Source of the DNA: Leptospira interrogans serovar Manilae
GTDB taxonomy: Bacteria; Spirochaetota; Leptospiria; Leptospirales; Leptospiraceae
Assembly: GCA_945887855.1 (NCBI GenBank)
Contig: CAMCZP010000015.1
Coordinates: 1 to 55,706 of the forward strand
DNA: 55,706 nt
Direction of reading: 5' to 3'
Numbering within the stretch: the stretch's first letter is position 1; each line of letters opens with the position of its first letter. The notes under the pieces are model-generated. The model did not search any database. It saw only the letters and a program-made list of their open reading frames with translations, and was not told where the DNA came from. Made by a program: the position numbers and the translations under genes. This document shows, piece by piece, positions 1 through 6,445 of this stretch.

Positions 1-894
1 AAAGGATCCAATGGATTTGGATATGGTACCACAGCCGAAGAAGTTACAGAAGGAATTGATTTAACAGGAAAAACTATACTGATTACTGGTTGTAATTCAG
101 GACTAGGAAAAGAATCCATGCGGGTTCTCTCTCTACGGGGAGCCACCATAATCGGACTCGGAAGAACCAAAGAGAAAGTAGAAGAGGCCTTCAAAGAAGC
201 GGGCGTAAAACAGAGTAAGGCTTTTACTTGCGAACTCTCAGATCCAAAAAGCGTAAGACAGTGTGTGGAGGAAATCAAAAAAGAAAACTCCAAAATAGAT
301 GTACTACTTTGTAATGCAGGGATCATGGCACTGCCTAAACTAGAAAAATCCAATGGATATGAGCTACAATTTTTTACAAATCATATAGGCCATTTTATAT
401 TGGTAACAGGACTTCTTGATTCTCTCACGGAGAATGGTCGGGTTGTCATGCTCAGCAGTGCAGCTCACAATGCCGCTCCTAAAGATGGAATTGAATTTGA
501 CAATCTCGCAGGAGAAAAAAGTTACAGTGCATGGACTGCCTACGGTCAATCCAAGATTGCCAACCTACTCTTTGCCAAAGAACTGGCACGTCGTTTTCAA
601 GGATCCAAAAAAACTGTCTATGCAGTACACCCTGGCGTAATACCAACTAATCTGGGAAGACACATGAACCCCATCGCTATAGCAATCTTTGGACTCTCCA
701 AACATCTATTTCTCAAATCTATCGAGCAGGGCTCTGCTACACAGTGTTATACAGCAACCAATCCTAACGTAATACAAAACTCAGGATCATATTTCGCAGA
801 TTGTAATGTGGCTGTTACCAGAAAAGAAGCGGAAGATGTGGATTTAGCCAAAAAGCTCTGGGAAGTTTCCGAGGGAATTGTTTCAAAGCTGTAA
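1..894 (+). CDS. Short-chain dehydrogenase/reductase, 5'-partial
   Basis: NAD(P)-dependent oxidoreductase of the SDR superfamily, probably of the retinol dehydrogenase/WW-domain oxidoreductase-like branch; the substrate cannot be told. The reading frame is open from base 1, so the gene starts upstream of the window; the first internal ATG (118) lies after the cofactor motif and is not the true start. Visible: the Rossmann motif TGCNSGLG (about bases 85-108), the structural NAG motif (LLCNAG), and the active-site YGQSK (Tyr-x-x-x-Lys) after a catalytic Ser in MLSSAAH. 297 codons are present, close to full length for the family. Stop TAA at 892-894. Confidence 0.9.
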   Translation, partial: KGSNGFGYGTTAEEVTEGIDLTGKTILITGCNSGLGKESMRVLSLRGATIIGLGRTKEKVEEAFKEAGVKQSKAFTCELSDPKSVRQCVEEIKKENSKIDVLLCNAGIMALPKLEKSNGYELQFFTNHIGHFILVTGLLDSLTENGRVVMLSSAAHNAAPKDGIEFDNLAGEKSYSAWTAYGQSKIANLLFAKELARRFQGSKKTVYAVHPGVIPTNLGRHMNPIAIAIFGLSKHLFLKSIEQGSATQCYTATNPNVIQNSGSYFADCNVAVTRKEAEDVDLAKKLWEVSEGIVSKL

Positions 895-977
895 ATTTAA
901 AATAGTTTGAAATTCCCTTAAAATACTTCATCTAAAGTTAATACGATGTTTAAAACTATCAAGGTAAGCAAAATTAC

Positions 978-1007
978 TACTCAGATTTCTGATTTGAAAT
1001 CTGGGTA
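978..1007. repeat. Palindrome, copy 1 (CAGATTTC...GAAATCTG)
   Basis: Inverted repeat with arms 978-989 and 996-1007 (one G-T wobble) around a 6-nt loop. The core arms CAGATTTC/GAAATCTG and the flanking TTACT are repeated at 2336-2363. The two copies lie upstream of the two Uma2-type genes, outside the pair. It could be an operator, a terminator or a small repeat element; it is not followed by a T-run. Confidence 0.75.
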
Positions 1008-1039
1008 ATAAATAAAGGCATTTCCAATCTTAAAATTTC

Positions 1040-1068
1040 TTGAATTCAGGTTCAAAATATGGTATATT
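1040..1068 (+). promoter_or_regulatory. Sigma70-like promoter giving a leaderless start
   Basis: TTGAAT (1040-1045), a 17-bp spacer and TATATT (1063-1068). The -10 box ends 6 nt before the ATG at 1075, so transcription would begin at or next to the start codon. No Shine-Dalgarno sequence precedes that ATG, consistent with a leaderless mRNA. The segment TTGAAATTATG at the start is identical in the converging gene whose start is at 2251. Confidence 0.55.
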
Positions 1069-1074
1069 GAAATT

Positions 1075-1650
1075 ATGGGACATGCACTTCCAAAAGAAAG
1101 GGTTTCTGTAGAACAGTATTTGGATCTTGAGAGAAAATCTCTTGAGAAAAGTGAGCTTATCAATGGGGAAATCTATTCCATGACAGGAACTACCCGAAAA
1201 CACAATCGAATTGCTTTAAATTTAGCGAGTTATTTAGACAATATCTTAAGAACTAAATCATGCAGGGTATATATCTCTGATTTACGTGTTCATGTGGAAA
1301 AAACAAATTTAATTACATATCCGGATCTAGTTATCACCTGTGGAGAAGAAATTCTTCGAGATTCATATAAAGATACTATTCTGAATCCAAAATGTATCAT
1401 AGAAATATTATCTGAATCTACAGAGAAGTACGACAGAGGAGATAATTTTTCTCACTACCAGAAAATTGAATCCTTAGAGGAGTATATACTAGTATCACAA
1501 GATTCTTTTAAAGTAGAGTCCTTTTTGCGAAGCACTAAGGAAACCTGGGTCTATACATGTTTAGAGGGAATTGAGTCAGTTCTTGCAATCCGATCGATAG
1601 GTGAAGAAGTTTCTCTTAGAGTGGCGTATAGTAATACAGAAGATTTGTGA
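1075..1650 (+). CDS. Uma2-family (DUF820) putative restriction-endonuclease-fold protein
   Basis: 191-residue protein of the Uma2/DUF820 family, which has the PD-(D/E)xK nuclease fold; the biological role of the family is not established. Seen in order: ELINGEIYSM near residue 25 (family ELxxGExxxM), the YPDLVITCG strand carrying the Asp, then CIIEILSEST with the Glu, DRGDNFSHY, and EYILVSQD. The family normally has Lys in the (R)GDKFxxY position; here it reads GDNF, so a catalytic Lys may be missing. Start ATG 1075 has no ribosome-binding site but sits directly behind a promoter. Converges with a second Uma2-type gene 58 bp downstream. Confidence 0.85.
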   Translation: MGHALPKERVSVEQYLDLERKSLEKSELINGEIYSMTGTTRKHNRIALNLASYLDNILRTKSCRVYISDLRVHVEKTNLITYPDLVITCGEEILRDSYKDTILNPKCIIEILSESTEKYDRGDNFSHYQKIESLEEYILVSQDSFKVESFLRSTKETWVYTCLEGIESVLAIRSIGEEVSLRVAYSNTEDL

Positions 1651-1708
1651 AGGGATTACCCTATCGGTGTAGTATGTTTGAGCAATTTATATGTATCATT
1701 ATATAAGT

Positions 1709-2251
1709 CTACTTACTTTTTTCAGGAAAGAGATCCTTCAATGGTAATACGAAACCTTTCATCCAATCTCCTGGAGTTATGGTATCGTTGATATGAAATA
1801 ATCTTGCCGTACTATCTGTGTAGTACACCTGAATTGTTTTTCTCTTTGGAAATACAAGCCAAACTTCCCTTGCTCCATTCTGCAAATAATCTTCAATTTT
1901 TATTAGCATTCGATTTGCATCGTTGGAATCTGAAATGATTTCTACCATAAGTGGAAGAGAAGAAGAAGGGATCTCCTCATCAGGAATGGGCTTATCTGAC
2001 CAACCCAAATCAGAGGAATAGCGGGTGTCTTCCCCAAAACGAATACCTGATTCCCCTCCCGTGACTTCTCCATACCCTCCATTTTGGATCCAAAACTTAA
2101 TTAAGAAAAAAAGATCTCCAAGGGTTTTACCATGTATAGGATAAGAATATGTCATTTCAATAGGCTCTCCTCGGTACAGTTCAAAACGATTCCATTTTTG
2201 GGGCTCATCTATCATTTGTTGAACAGTTAGTTTTTCAATGGTTGCCGTCAT
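1709..2251 (-). CDS. Uma2-family (DUF820) protein, second divergent copy
   Basis: 180-residue Uma2/DUF820-type protein, only distantly similar to its convergent neighbour. Visible: NRFELYRGEPIEM near residue 21 (ExxxGExxxM), a degenerate SSDLGWSDKP where the family usually has PDxxxV, then LMVEIISDSND, MLIKIEDYLQNG with the Lys kept, and REVWLVFP (usually EYWLVDP). Putative PD-(D/E)xK fold; activity uncertain. The ATG at 2251 has no ribosome-binding site and lies 6 nt behind a -10-like box. Uma2 genes are commonly multicopy and move between genomes, so recent transfer is possible but not shown. Confidence 0.8.
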   Translation of the reverse strand: MTATIEKLTVQQMIDEPQKWNRFELYRGEPIEMTYSYPIHGKTLGDLFFLIKFWIQNGGYGEVTGGESGIRFGEDTRYSSDLGWSDKPIPDEEIPSSSLPLMVEIISDSNDANRMLIKIEDYLQNGAREVWLVFPKRKTIQVYYTDSTARLFHINDTITPGDWMKGFVLPLKDLFPEKSK

Positions 2252-2257
2252 AATTTC

Positions 2258-2286
2258 AAGATGAATGATAAAAATAAAAATGTCAA
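2258..2286 (-). promoter_or_regulatory. Leaderless-type promoter of the second Uma2 gene
   Basis: On the minus strand a perfect TTGACA (2286-2281), a 17-bp spacer and a weak -10 CATCTT (2263-2258), then GAAATT and the ATG at 2251. Spacing from -10 to ATG (6 nt) and the sequence TTGAAATTATG match the other Uma2 gene exactly. Confidence 0.5.
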
Positions 2287-2335
2287 GGGAATTACCTATA
2301 TTCGAAAGAGAGAGAAAGATTTCTATGAAATACTA

Positions 2336-2363
2336 TTACTCAGATTTCTATTTAGAAATCTGG
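2336..2363. repeat. Palindrome, copy 2 (CAGATTTC...GAAATCTG)
   Basis: Arms 2341-2348 and 2355-2362 around TATTTA, preceded by TTACT as in copy 1 at 978-1007. The outer part of the right arm has decayed (GGAAAA instead of GGGTAA). It lies 85 bp upstream of the second Uma2 start. Confidence 0.7.
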
Positions 2364-2581
2364 AAAAAAGCATTTTAGCATACTAACCAGACCGCTCCGC
2401 GGGGCTTTTTGCAGGGCAAAAAGTCTCACGATTAGATATCTATTAAAATGTATTTGAATGAATTATTAATTGATTCACTGTTTCATAATCCAGCAAAGTT
2501 TTATGAAAAAATCTACCTTTAGAAAAGTATTTGAACATATAAGTATGAGAAAGCAGAATATTAAAAAAGGATTATCAGAAT

Positions 2582-3001
2582 TTGTTCACACTCTTTAAAA
2601 TATTCATTTACATCTTCTTACTAATTACAATTCTCTCTTGCGGTGTAAATGACTCGGATGCTATTGATGGGAAAGCTGTCTGCATTGAGCTTCAAACTAT
2701 TATGTATTTGAGAACCCAAGAAATAGCGATAAAGAATAATAGAACATCTCCATTTGATCCAATAGGAACTATCTTACCTTTCAGCCTGTGCAGTAGTGAT
2801 ACTATTTTGGGTATAAATACAATTTACTCGGAAAAGGAAGTAAAAAAGTGTAAAAATTTATTACTTGTATTTCCTTTTCAAAATGAATCCGATGCCTACC
2901 TAACGTATTTGTACTACTTAGCACCGGAATTATGCGGTCTTAATAAAAATAACTTGTTCAAAAATTCACCCAACAGTAAGCTCAAAAGTGATAATTTTTG
3001 A
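2582..3001 (+). CDS. Hypothetical lipoprotein
   Basis: 139-residue exported protein of unknown function. The start is TTG at 2582, supported by AAAAGGA about 10 nt upstream; no in-frame ATG exists near it. The first 20 residues form a hydrophobic signal peptide ending in ILSC, a spirochaete-type lipobox with lipidated Cys20. The mature part contains four further Cys (in KAVCIEL, LCSS, KKCKN and ELCGL), perhaps as disulfides. I recognise no domain. Confidence 0.65.
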   Translation: MFTLFKIFIYIFLLITILSCGVNDSDAIDGKAVCIELQTIMYLRTQEIAIKNNRTSPFDPIGTILPFSLCSSDTILGINTIYSEKEVKKCKNLLLVFPFQNESDAYLTYLYYLAPELCGLNKNNLFKNSPNSKLKSDNF

Positions 3002-3110
3002 TAGATAAAATCATTCTAAAAGGGATTTTACTCATAAATTTAAAATCCCAAGAGAAATCACACATACAAAATCTCTCTCAGGTAATTCAAAACATATTAT
3101 TTTCTTTTAT

Positions 3111-4133
3111 TCATCCAAACTGAATTCTAGCAGTAAATAGTTTGATAGCTTTAAGAATATGATATTCCAGTTCCTCTTGTTGTTTTTCTCCGAGGTTTAA
3201 GCCCTCAATTTCAATTACATCCTCTATTAGTTTAGATAGTTTTTTCTCATAGAAACCCACTTCTTGATCTCCAAAATCATCATCATAAAAAGAATCAAAT
3301 TGCTGTTGTTCCTCTTCGCTAAATCTTCTTTTGTTTATTTCTTCTTTGTAGGGAACCAAATAAAAAGTATCACGGGTAAAGAATTTACCAGAAGAAATTC
3401 CTATATGTTCGTAGTACTTCTTAAGAGTCTCATTTCCTTTATGTGCTCTAAAAAATTTCTCGAATTGGTCTAAATGTTCTTTTCTAGGAATGATTATAAA
3501 ATCACGAAATCCGTGAACTCTATTTCTCATGGAATAGATTGGAATTGGTTCTCCTATTTCGTTAGCAATGGAGTAAAGTTTATCGGTGTATCTATCCTGA
3601 GGAGAACGATCTCTAAAGTTTATTAAAATAATAGATTTTCCACTTCGATATAATTCCTTAATCTCTGAAGAATAGATATGCTTTGATGACTGTTTCTTAT
3701 TGCTTTCCTTAAAACCATTATCTGGATCAAGAAATATAATTTCACTAGTTTGTAGTACGGAAAGAGATTTAGAAATCCATTCTTTTCTTTTTTCTAATGA
3801 CAAATCTGGATTTCCTTCCACATGGGGAATTGGTTCAGAGAAGTAAGAAACACCTTTCCGAAAGAGATCCAAGGACTCTAAAGAAGAAATAGAAATTTGG
3901 TTATTTTCAATCAATCCTTTGAGCTTTGTAAATAATTCCGGATCTAAATTTTTATATTCTTCCTCTGTAATCCAATTTTTCTTTTTTCCATCTTTATCAG
4001 ATTCAGTATCCACTACCTTCTCAGTAGGAACACACCAGTTGATCCCAATGCGTAGTCCCGTTTCCTTCTCTATGTTTCTAAGAAGTAAAAATTTAAAAAA
4101 ATCTGTAATATCTGCTGTGTATTTATCCTGCAT
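3111..4133 (-). CDS. Conserved protein of the MQDKYxxDIxDFxK type, function unknown
   Basis: 340-residue protein that I recognise only as a widespread uncharacterised family beginning MQDKYxGDIGDFxKxxLLR, followed by a short GLRIGINWCVPT strand and a FLDPDNGF motif; here these are QDKYTADITDFFKFLLLR, INWCVPTEK and IIFLDPDNGF. The family's DPDNG segment recalls the DPP/NPP loops of nucleic-acid methyltransferases, but that is a guess. The C-terminal 90 residues are acidic and Gln/Glu rich (SEEEQQQFDSF). I choose ATG 4133 over GTG 4145, since GAGGG lies 5 nt upstream and the family starts with MQDKY. It is adjacent to toxin-antitoxin remnants, so an accessory role is plausible. Confidence 0.6.
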   Translation of the reverse strand: MQDKYTADITDFFKFLLLRNIEKETGLRIGINWCVPTEKVVDTESDKDGKKKNWITEEEYKNLDPELFTKLKGLIENNQISISSLESLDLFRKGVSYFSEPIPHVEGNPDLSLEKRKEWISKSLSVLQTSEIIFLDPDNGFKESNKKQSSKHIYSSEIKELYRSGKSIILINFRDRSPQDRYTDKLYSIANEIGEPIPIYSMRNRVHGFRDFIIIPRKEHLDQFEKFFRAHKGNETLKKYYEHIGISSGKFFTRDTFYLVPYKEEINKRRFSEEEQQQFDSFYDDDFGDQEVGFYEKKLSKLIEDVIEIEGLNLGEKQQEELEYHILKAIKLFTARIQFG

Positions 4134-4158
4134 ATTTGCCCTCACTTATTCTATTATT

Positions 4159-4196
4159 ATAAACCCTTCCCCGGACAAAAACTATTTTTCATTGAC
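4159..4196. repeat. 38-bp direct repeat, copy 1
   Basis: Begins ATAAACCCTTCCCCGGACAA and ends in CATTGAC. Repeated at 4615-4652 with one mismatch. The distance between copies is 456 bp and the segment between them holds the antitoxin and truncated toxin genes. Its TTGAC end forms the -35 box of the downstream gene in both copies. Confidence 0.9.
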
Positions 4197-4219
4197 GATT
4201 CTAATTTGAGGACTATCCT
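4192..4219 (+). promoter_or_regulatory. Promoter of the antitoxin/PIN pair
   Basis: TTGACG (4192-4197), 16-bp spacer, TATCCT (4214-4219). The -35 box is the end of the direct repeat. A GAGGA ribosome-binding site follows at 4226-4230 before the ATG at 4236. Confidence 0.45.
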
Positions 4220-4235
4220 AGGGTAGAGGATAAAA

Positions 4236-4424
4236 ATGATTATTTTACATGGAATTTATGACAATGGAAAAATAGAAATTACTGATAAAGATTTACCAAA
4301 TGTTCGAGCTGAGATAGAAATTATTCTCAAAGAGAAAAGTTGGCAAAGAGATAATTCTAGAATTAAATTGCAAAAACAAGTTCTCGCATCTGATGTTATC
4401 GTTAATTTGAGATCTGAAAATTGA
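4236..4424 (+). CDS. Putative type II antitoxin, small DUF104-like protein
   Basis: 62-residue protein starting MIILHGIYDNGKIEI, the pattern of short AF2212/DUF104-type antitoxins, which precede PIN-domain toxins. The N-terminal half would be a small beta domain and the C-terminal half a helix that wraps the toxin. GAGGA lies 5 nt upstream of the ATG. Its TGA stop overlaps the TTG start of the PIN gene (TTGA), the translational coupling usual for such pairs. It appears full length, though its partner does not. The family assignment rests on short motifs and is moderate. Confidence 0.55.
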   Translation: MIILHGIYDNGKIEITDKDLPNVRAEIEIILKEKSWQRDNSRIKLQKQVLASDVIVNLRSEN

Positions 4425-4615
4425 AGTTGTTTATAGATACATCCTCCCTAATAAAGAAATATATTGAGGAAAGTGGATCTGATGAATTAATAAGTTTAGA
4501 TAGTATCCAGCTTGCTTCGGTCAAACATTCAGACTCATCTAAATTTGTAACATCAGATAAAAAATTATTTGATTCAGCTCAAAAAGAATTAAAAATAGAA
4601 ACTATATTCATTTAA
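4421..4615 (+). pseudogene. VapC-like PIN toxin with an internal in-frame deletion
   Basis: 64 residues against about 130-140 for intact PIN toxins. The start MKLFIDTSSLIKKYIEE is the PIN N-terminus with the first metal-binding Asp. It passes directly from SDELI to SLDSIQLAS, which in intact proteins is the last-third motif (ALDSIQLA), followed by FVTSDKKL. About 70 residues, including the conserved middle Glu, are missing while the frame is kept. A functional RNase is very unlikely, though the product could still be made and bind the antitoxin. Start TTG 4421 overlaps the antitoxin stop. Both genes lie between two copies of a 38-bp repeat. Confidence 0.75.
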
Positions 4616-4652
4616 TAAACCCTTCCCCGGACAAAAATTATTTTTCATTGAC
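4615..4652. repeat. 38-bp direct repeat, copy 2
   Basis: Matches 4159-4196 at 37 of 38 positions (C to T within ACAAAAAcTATT). It starts at the stop codon of the truncated PIN gene and ends in TTGAC, the -35 box of the next lipoprotein gene. Confidence 0.9.
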
Positions 4653-4676
4653 AAAACTCAAAATCAACCCTAAATA
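4648..4676 (+). promoter_or_regulatory. Promoter with short or absent leader
   Basis: TTGACA (4648-4653), 17-bp spacer, TAAATA (4671-4676), with the ATG of the lipoprotein gene at 4684. The -35 is contributed by the direct repeat. There is no Shine-Dalgarno sequence between the -10 and the ATG, so the transcript would be leaderless or nearly so. Confidence 0.4.
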
Positions 4677-4683
4677 ATATATT

Positions 4684-5190
4684 ATGATACATAAAATATT
4701 AAAATTAATTATCATATTATTACTTAGCACTTGTATAAATGATCTTGGACAGCCCTTTCGGGAAGCAGAACACAGAATAGATAAGGATAAAATCTCCAGA
4801 GAAGATGCCAAAAAGCAAATCACGGGAGCATTGGCTTTATTTTATTCTTCCTGTCCTACAAATTCCAGAAGTGGATTGAATCCTGGATTAAATTGGCAAA
4901 TACTGCTTGCAGAAAAAAATTGTAAACAGGATACATTCCCCGGAATCAGTGGATTAACAGATTTGATTGAAGGAGATGAATATTTCCGATTAGGTTGTGC
5001 TGAATATAATTATCTAAGCAGAAAAGGTGTAGGTATTTGCACTTTTTCTATTTTGAATATGAAATGTGATACAATTAACAATTTATACAATATTTTAAGC
5101 AAAACAGCTCAGGATTCTTATTTTGCTACCTTTAGTTTTTGTAATAAAGTATTGAAAAATGAAAATTATTTCCCAACTTTCTTTCTTTGA
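4684..5190 (+). CDS. Hypothetical Cys-rich lipoprotein
   Basis: 168-residue exported protein of unknown function. A short hydrophobic signal (KILKLIIILLLSTC) ends in LSTC, an acceptable spirochaete lipobox with Cys17. The mature part has seven more Cys, an amphipathic start (REDAKKQITGALALF), then YSSCPTNS and RLGCAEYNYLS. It resembles the small-lipoprotein families common in Leptospira but I recognise no domain. The gene lies right behind the second 38-bp repeat and starts 8 nt after a -10-like box, without a ribosome-binding site. Confidence 0.6.
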   Translation: MIHKILKLIIILLLSTCINDLGQPFREAEHRIDKDKISREDAKKQITGALALFYSSCPTNSRSGLNPGLNWQILLAEKNCKQDTFPGISGLTDLIEGDEYFRLGCAEYNYLSRKGVGICTFSILNMKCDTINNLYNILSKTAQDSYFATFSFCNKVLKNENYFPTFFL

Positions 5191-5218
5191 TTTTTAAGTT
5201 TATAATTAAAATTATATT

Positions 5219-5625
5219 CTAAAATAACTTATATATTTTTACTTTTTCTTCTCTCCCCCTAATATCAACTTCATCTATAAATTCTCCCCTCTTCTCATCA
5301 TACAAATTCCATACATCTTCTGATACTAAGATTTGAGTTGCATATTTTTTATTTAATTGTTCAATTCTAGATGCGAGATTTACAACATCCCCTATTATTG
5401 TATACTCTGTTCGTGATGCAGATCCTACATTTCCTGTAACCGCTTTTCCCGCATGAAGGCCTATCCCGACTTTAGTTACCGGAATATTACAAAATAATTG
5501 ATACGTTTATCTTCATATTTTAATCCCATGCTAGTGCCTGTAGGCTCTCAAGTACTATACTAATTTTTTTCATCTTATCTTCGAATAAAACAATCAGGTT
5601 GAATGAAAATCTTTATCAAGTAAAA
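5219..5625 (-). pseudogene. C-terminal remnant of a class III adenylate/guanylate cyclase
   Basis: No intact gene fits here, but the minus strand reads as the end of a nucleotide cyclase. From about 5512 down to the TAG at 5221-5219 the frame gives [19 protein letters not shown], then [19 protein letters not shown] and [11 protein letters not shown], the cyclase core with the transition-state Asn and Arg. Upstream, stops and frame changes interrupt it; another frame gives FNLIVLFEDKM and IVLESLQALAWD (about 5535-5615), an earlier part of the same fold. The N-terminus and any sensory domain are gone. The Thr of EYTIIG suggests adenylate rather than guanylate cyclase ancestry. The rest of the 5191-5810 gap holds only AT-rich sequence. 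Confidence 0.85.
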
Positions 5626-5810
5626 ATTATTTATTTAATTTAAGAAATCTGGTAAAATTATTTCTAAATGGATTAATTATATTCAATTGGAGTTAATCAA
5701 AAGTATAAAAGATCTGTGAATATTCCCCTATCATTCCTTTTTTTTTATTTCATTTATATTTTACTGGTTTTTATGAGGGTATTTTTTTTAATAAATGGGT
5801 AGGAGAGAGA

Positions 5811-6431
5811 ATGAGAAACTTAAAATATATTTTATGGATTTTGATATTTTTCTTTATAAATATACCGACTAGTTCTCTTTTAAATGCTGAACCTGTTTTC
5901 CAAAATAAGGATAGGTTAAATTCTAGAAGAACCTATCTAAATTGGCATCAGGGATTAGGGCTAGCTGCTTGGGGAAGTTGGCTTGCTACAAACATAGCAG
6001 GAGAAGCCAAATACAATGAAGATAAATCTTTTTATAAATTAAGAGACACACTTCCTTCGCAAATTTTAACTTCTTATTTAATAGAACCTTCAAATGATAA
6101 GCTTTTACTTTACACGATTACAAAAAATTATCATGAAGAAGGGACAAGCGAACATGGGAAGTTGGCATATCTTACGGTAGGATTATATTCTGCTTCAGCC
6201 TACTTTGCATTCATGGCTCCTGGAAAAATTGATGATACACACACTGAGGGATGGAGTACGATATTTACCCACAAGGCTATGATTTTTGTTCATCTACCAG
6301 CAATGCTCGCTCTACCGACATTGGGTCAAAAACTAGAACATGGCACTGCACAAGATTTAGAAAATATGAGAAATGTTGGTTGGTTGGGATTTTCAGTACT
6401 CACTATTTCTATAGCAAGTTTTTATTTTTAA
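5811..6431 (+). CDS. Exported/inner-membrane protein, possibly b561-like haem protein
   Basis: 206-residue protein with an N-terminal signal or anchor (residues 5-27) and about four later hydrophobic segments: WHQGLGLAAWGSWLAT near 45, HGKLAYLTVGLYSASAYFAF near 115, HKAMIFVHLPAMLALPTLG near 152 and WLGFSVLTISIASFYF at the end. His residues sit at the start of three of them, as in four-helix di-haem b-type cytochromes. The next gene, 14 bp downstream, is a YceI protein; in E. coli yceJ (cytochrome b561-type) pairs with yceI, so a YceJI-like module is likely. Haem binding is inference. AGGAGAGAG precedes the ATG directly. Confidence 0.6.
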   Translation: MRNLKYILWILIFFFINIPTSSLLNAEPVFQNKDRLNSRRTYLNWHQGLGLAAWGSWLATNIAGEAKYNEDKSFYKLRDTLPSQILTSYLIEPSNDKLLLYTITKNYHEEGTSEHGKLAYLTVGLYSASAYFAFMAPGKIDDTHTEGWSTIFTHKAMIFVHLPAMLALPTLGQKLEHGTAQDLENMRNVGWLGFSVLTISIASFYF

Positions 6432-6445
6432 AAAAGGATTTTACT

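Larger units (their letters stand above)
2252..2581. other. Intergenic region between divergent genes, with palindrome and GC-rich hairpins
   Basis: 330 bp without a convincing gene. It holds the second palindrome (CAGATTTC/GAAATCTG, 2341-2348 and 2355-2362), then a GC-rich patch at about 2387-2425 with the near-palindrome GCTCCGCGGGGC followed by a perfect 8-bp hairpin, CTTTTTGC (2405-2412), loop AGG, GCAAAAAG (2416-2423). The patch stands out from the AT-rich surroundings. It is not at a gene end, so it is unlikely to be an ordinary terminator. Confidence 0.7.

Noticed and set aside
2503..2598. 31-codon frame (MKKSTFRKVFEHISMRKQN...) upstream of and overlapping the lipoprotein start
   Set aside because: No ribosome-binding site of its own, it overlaps the better-supported TTG start, and it has no recognisable family.
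6251..6445. N-terminal extension of the YceI gene from ATG 6251
   Set aside because: It runs inside the preceding gene and would place the signal peptide in the middle; TTG 6446 has a good ribosome-binding site.
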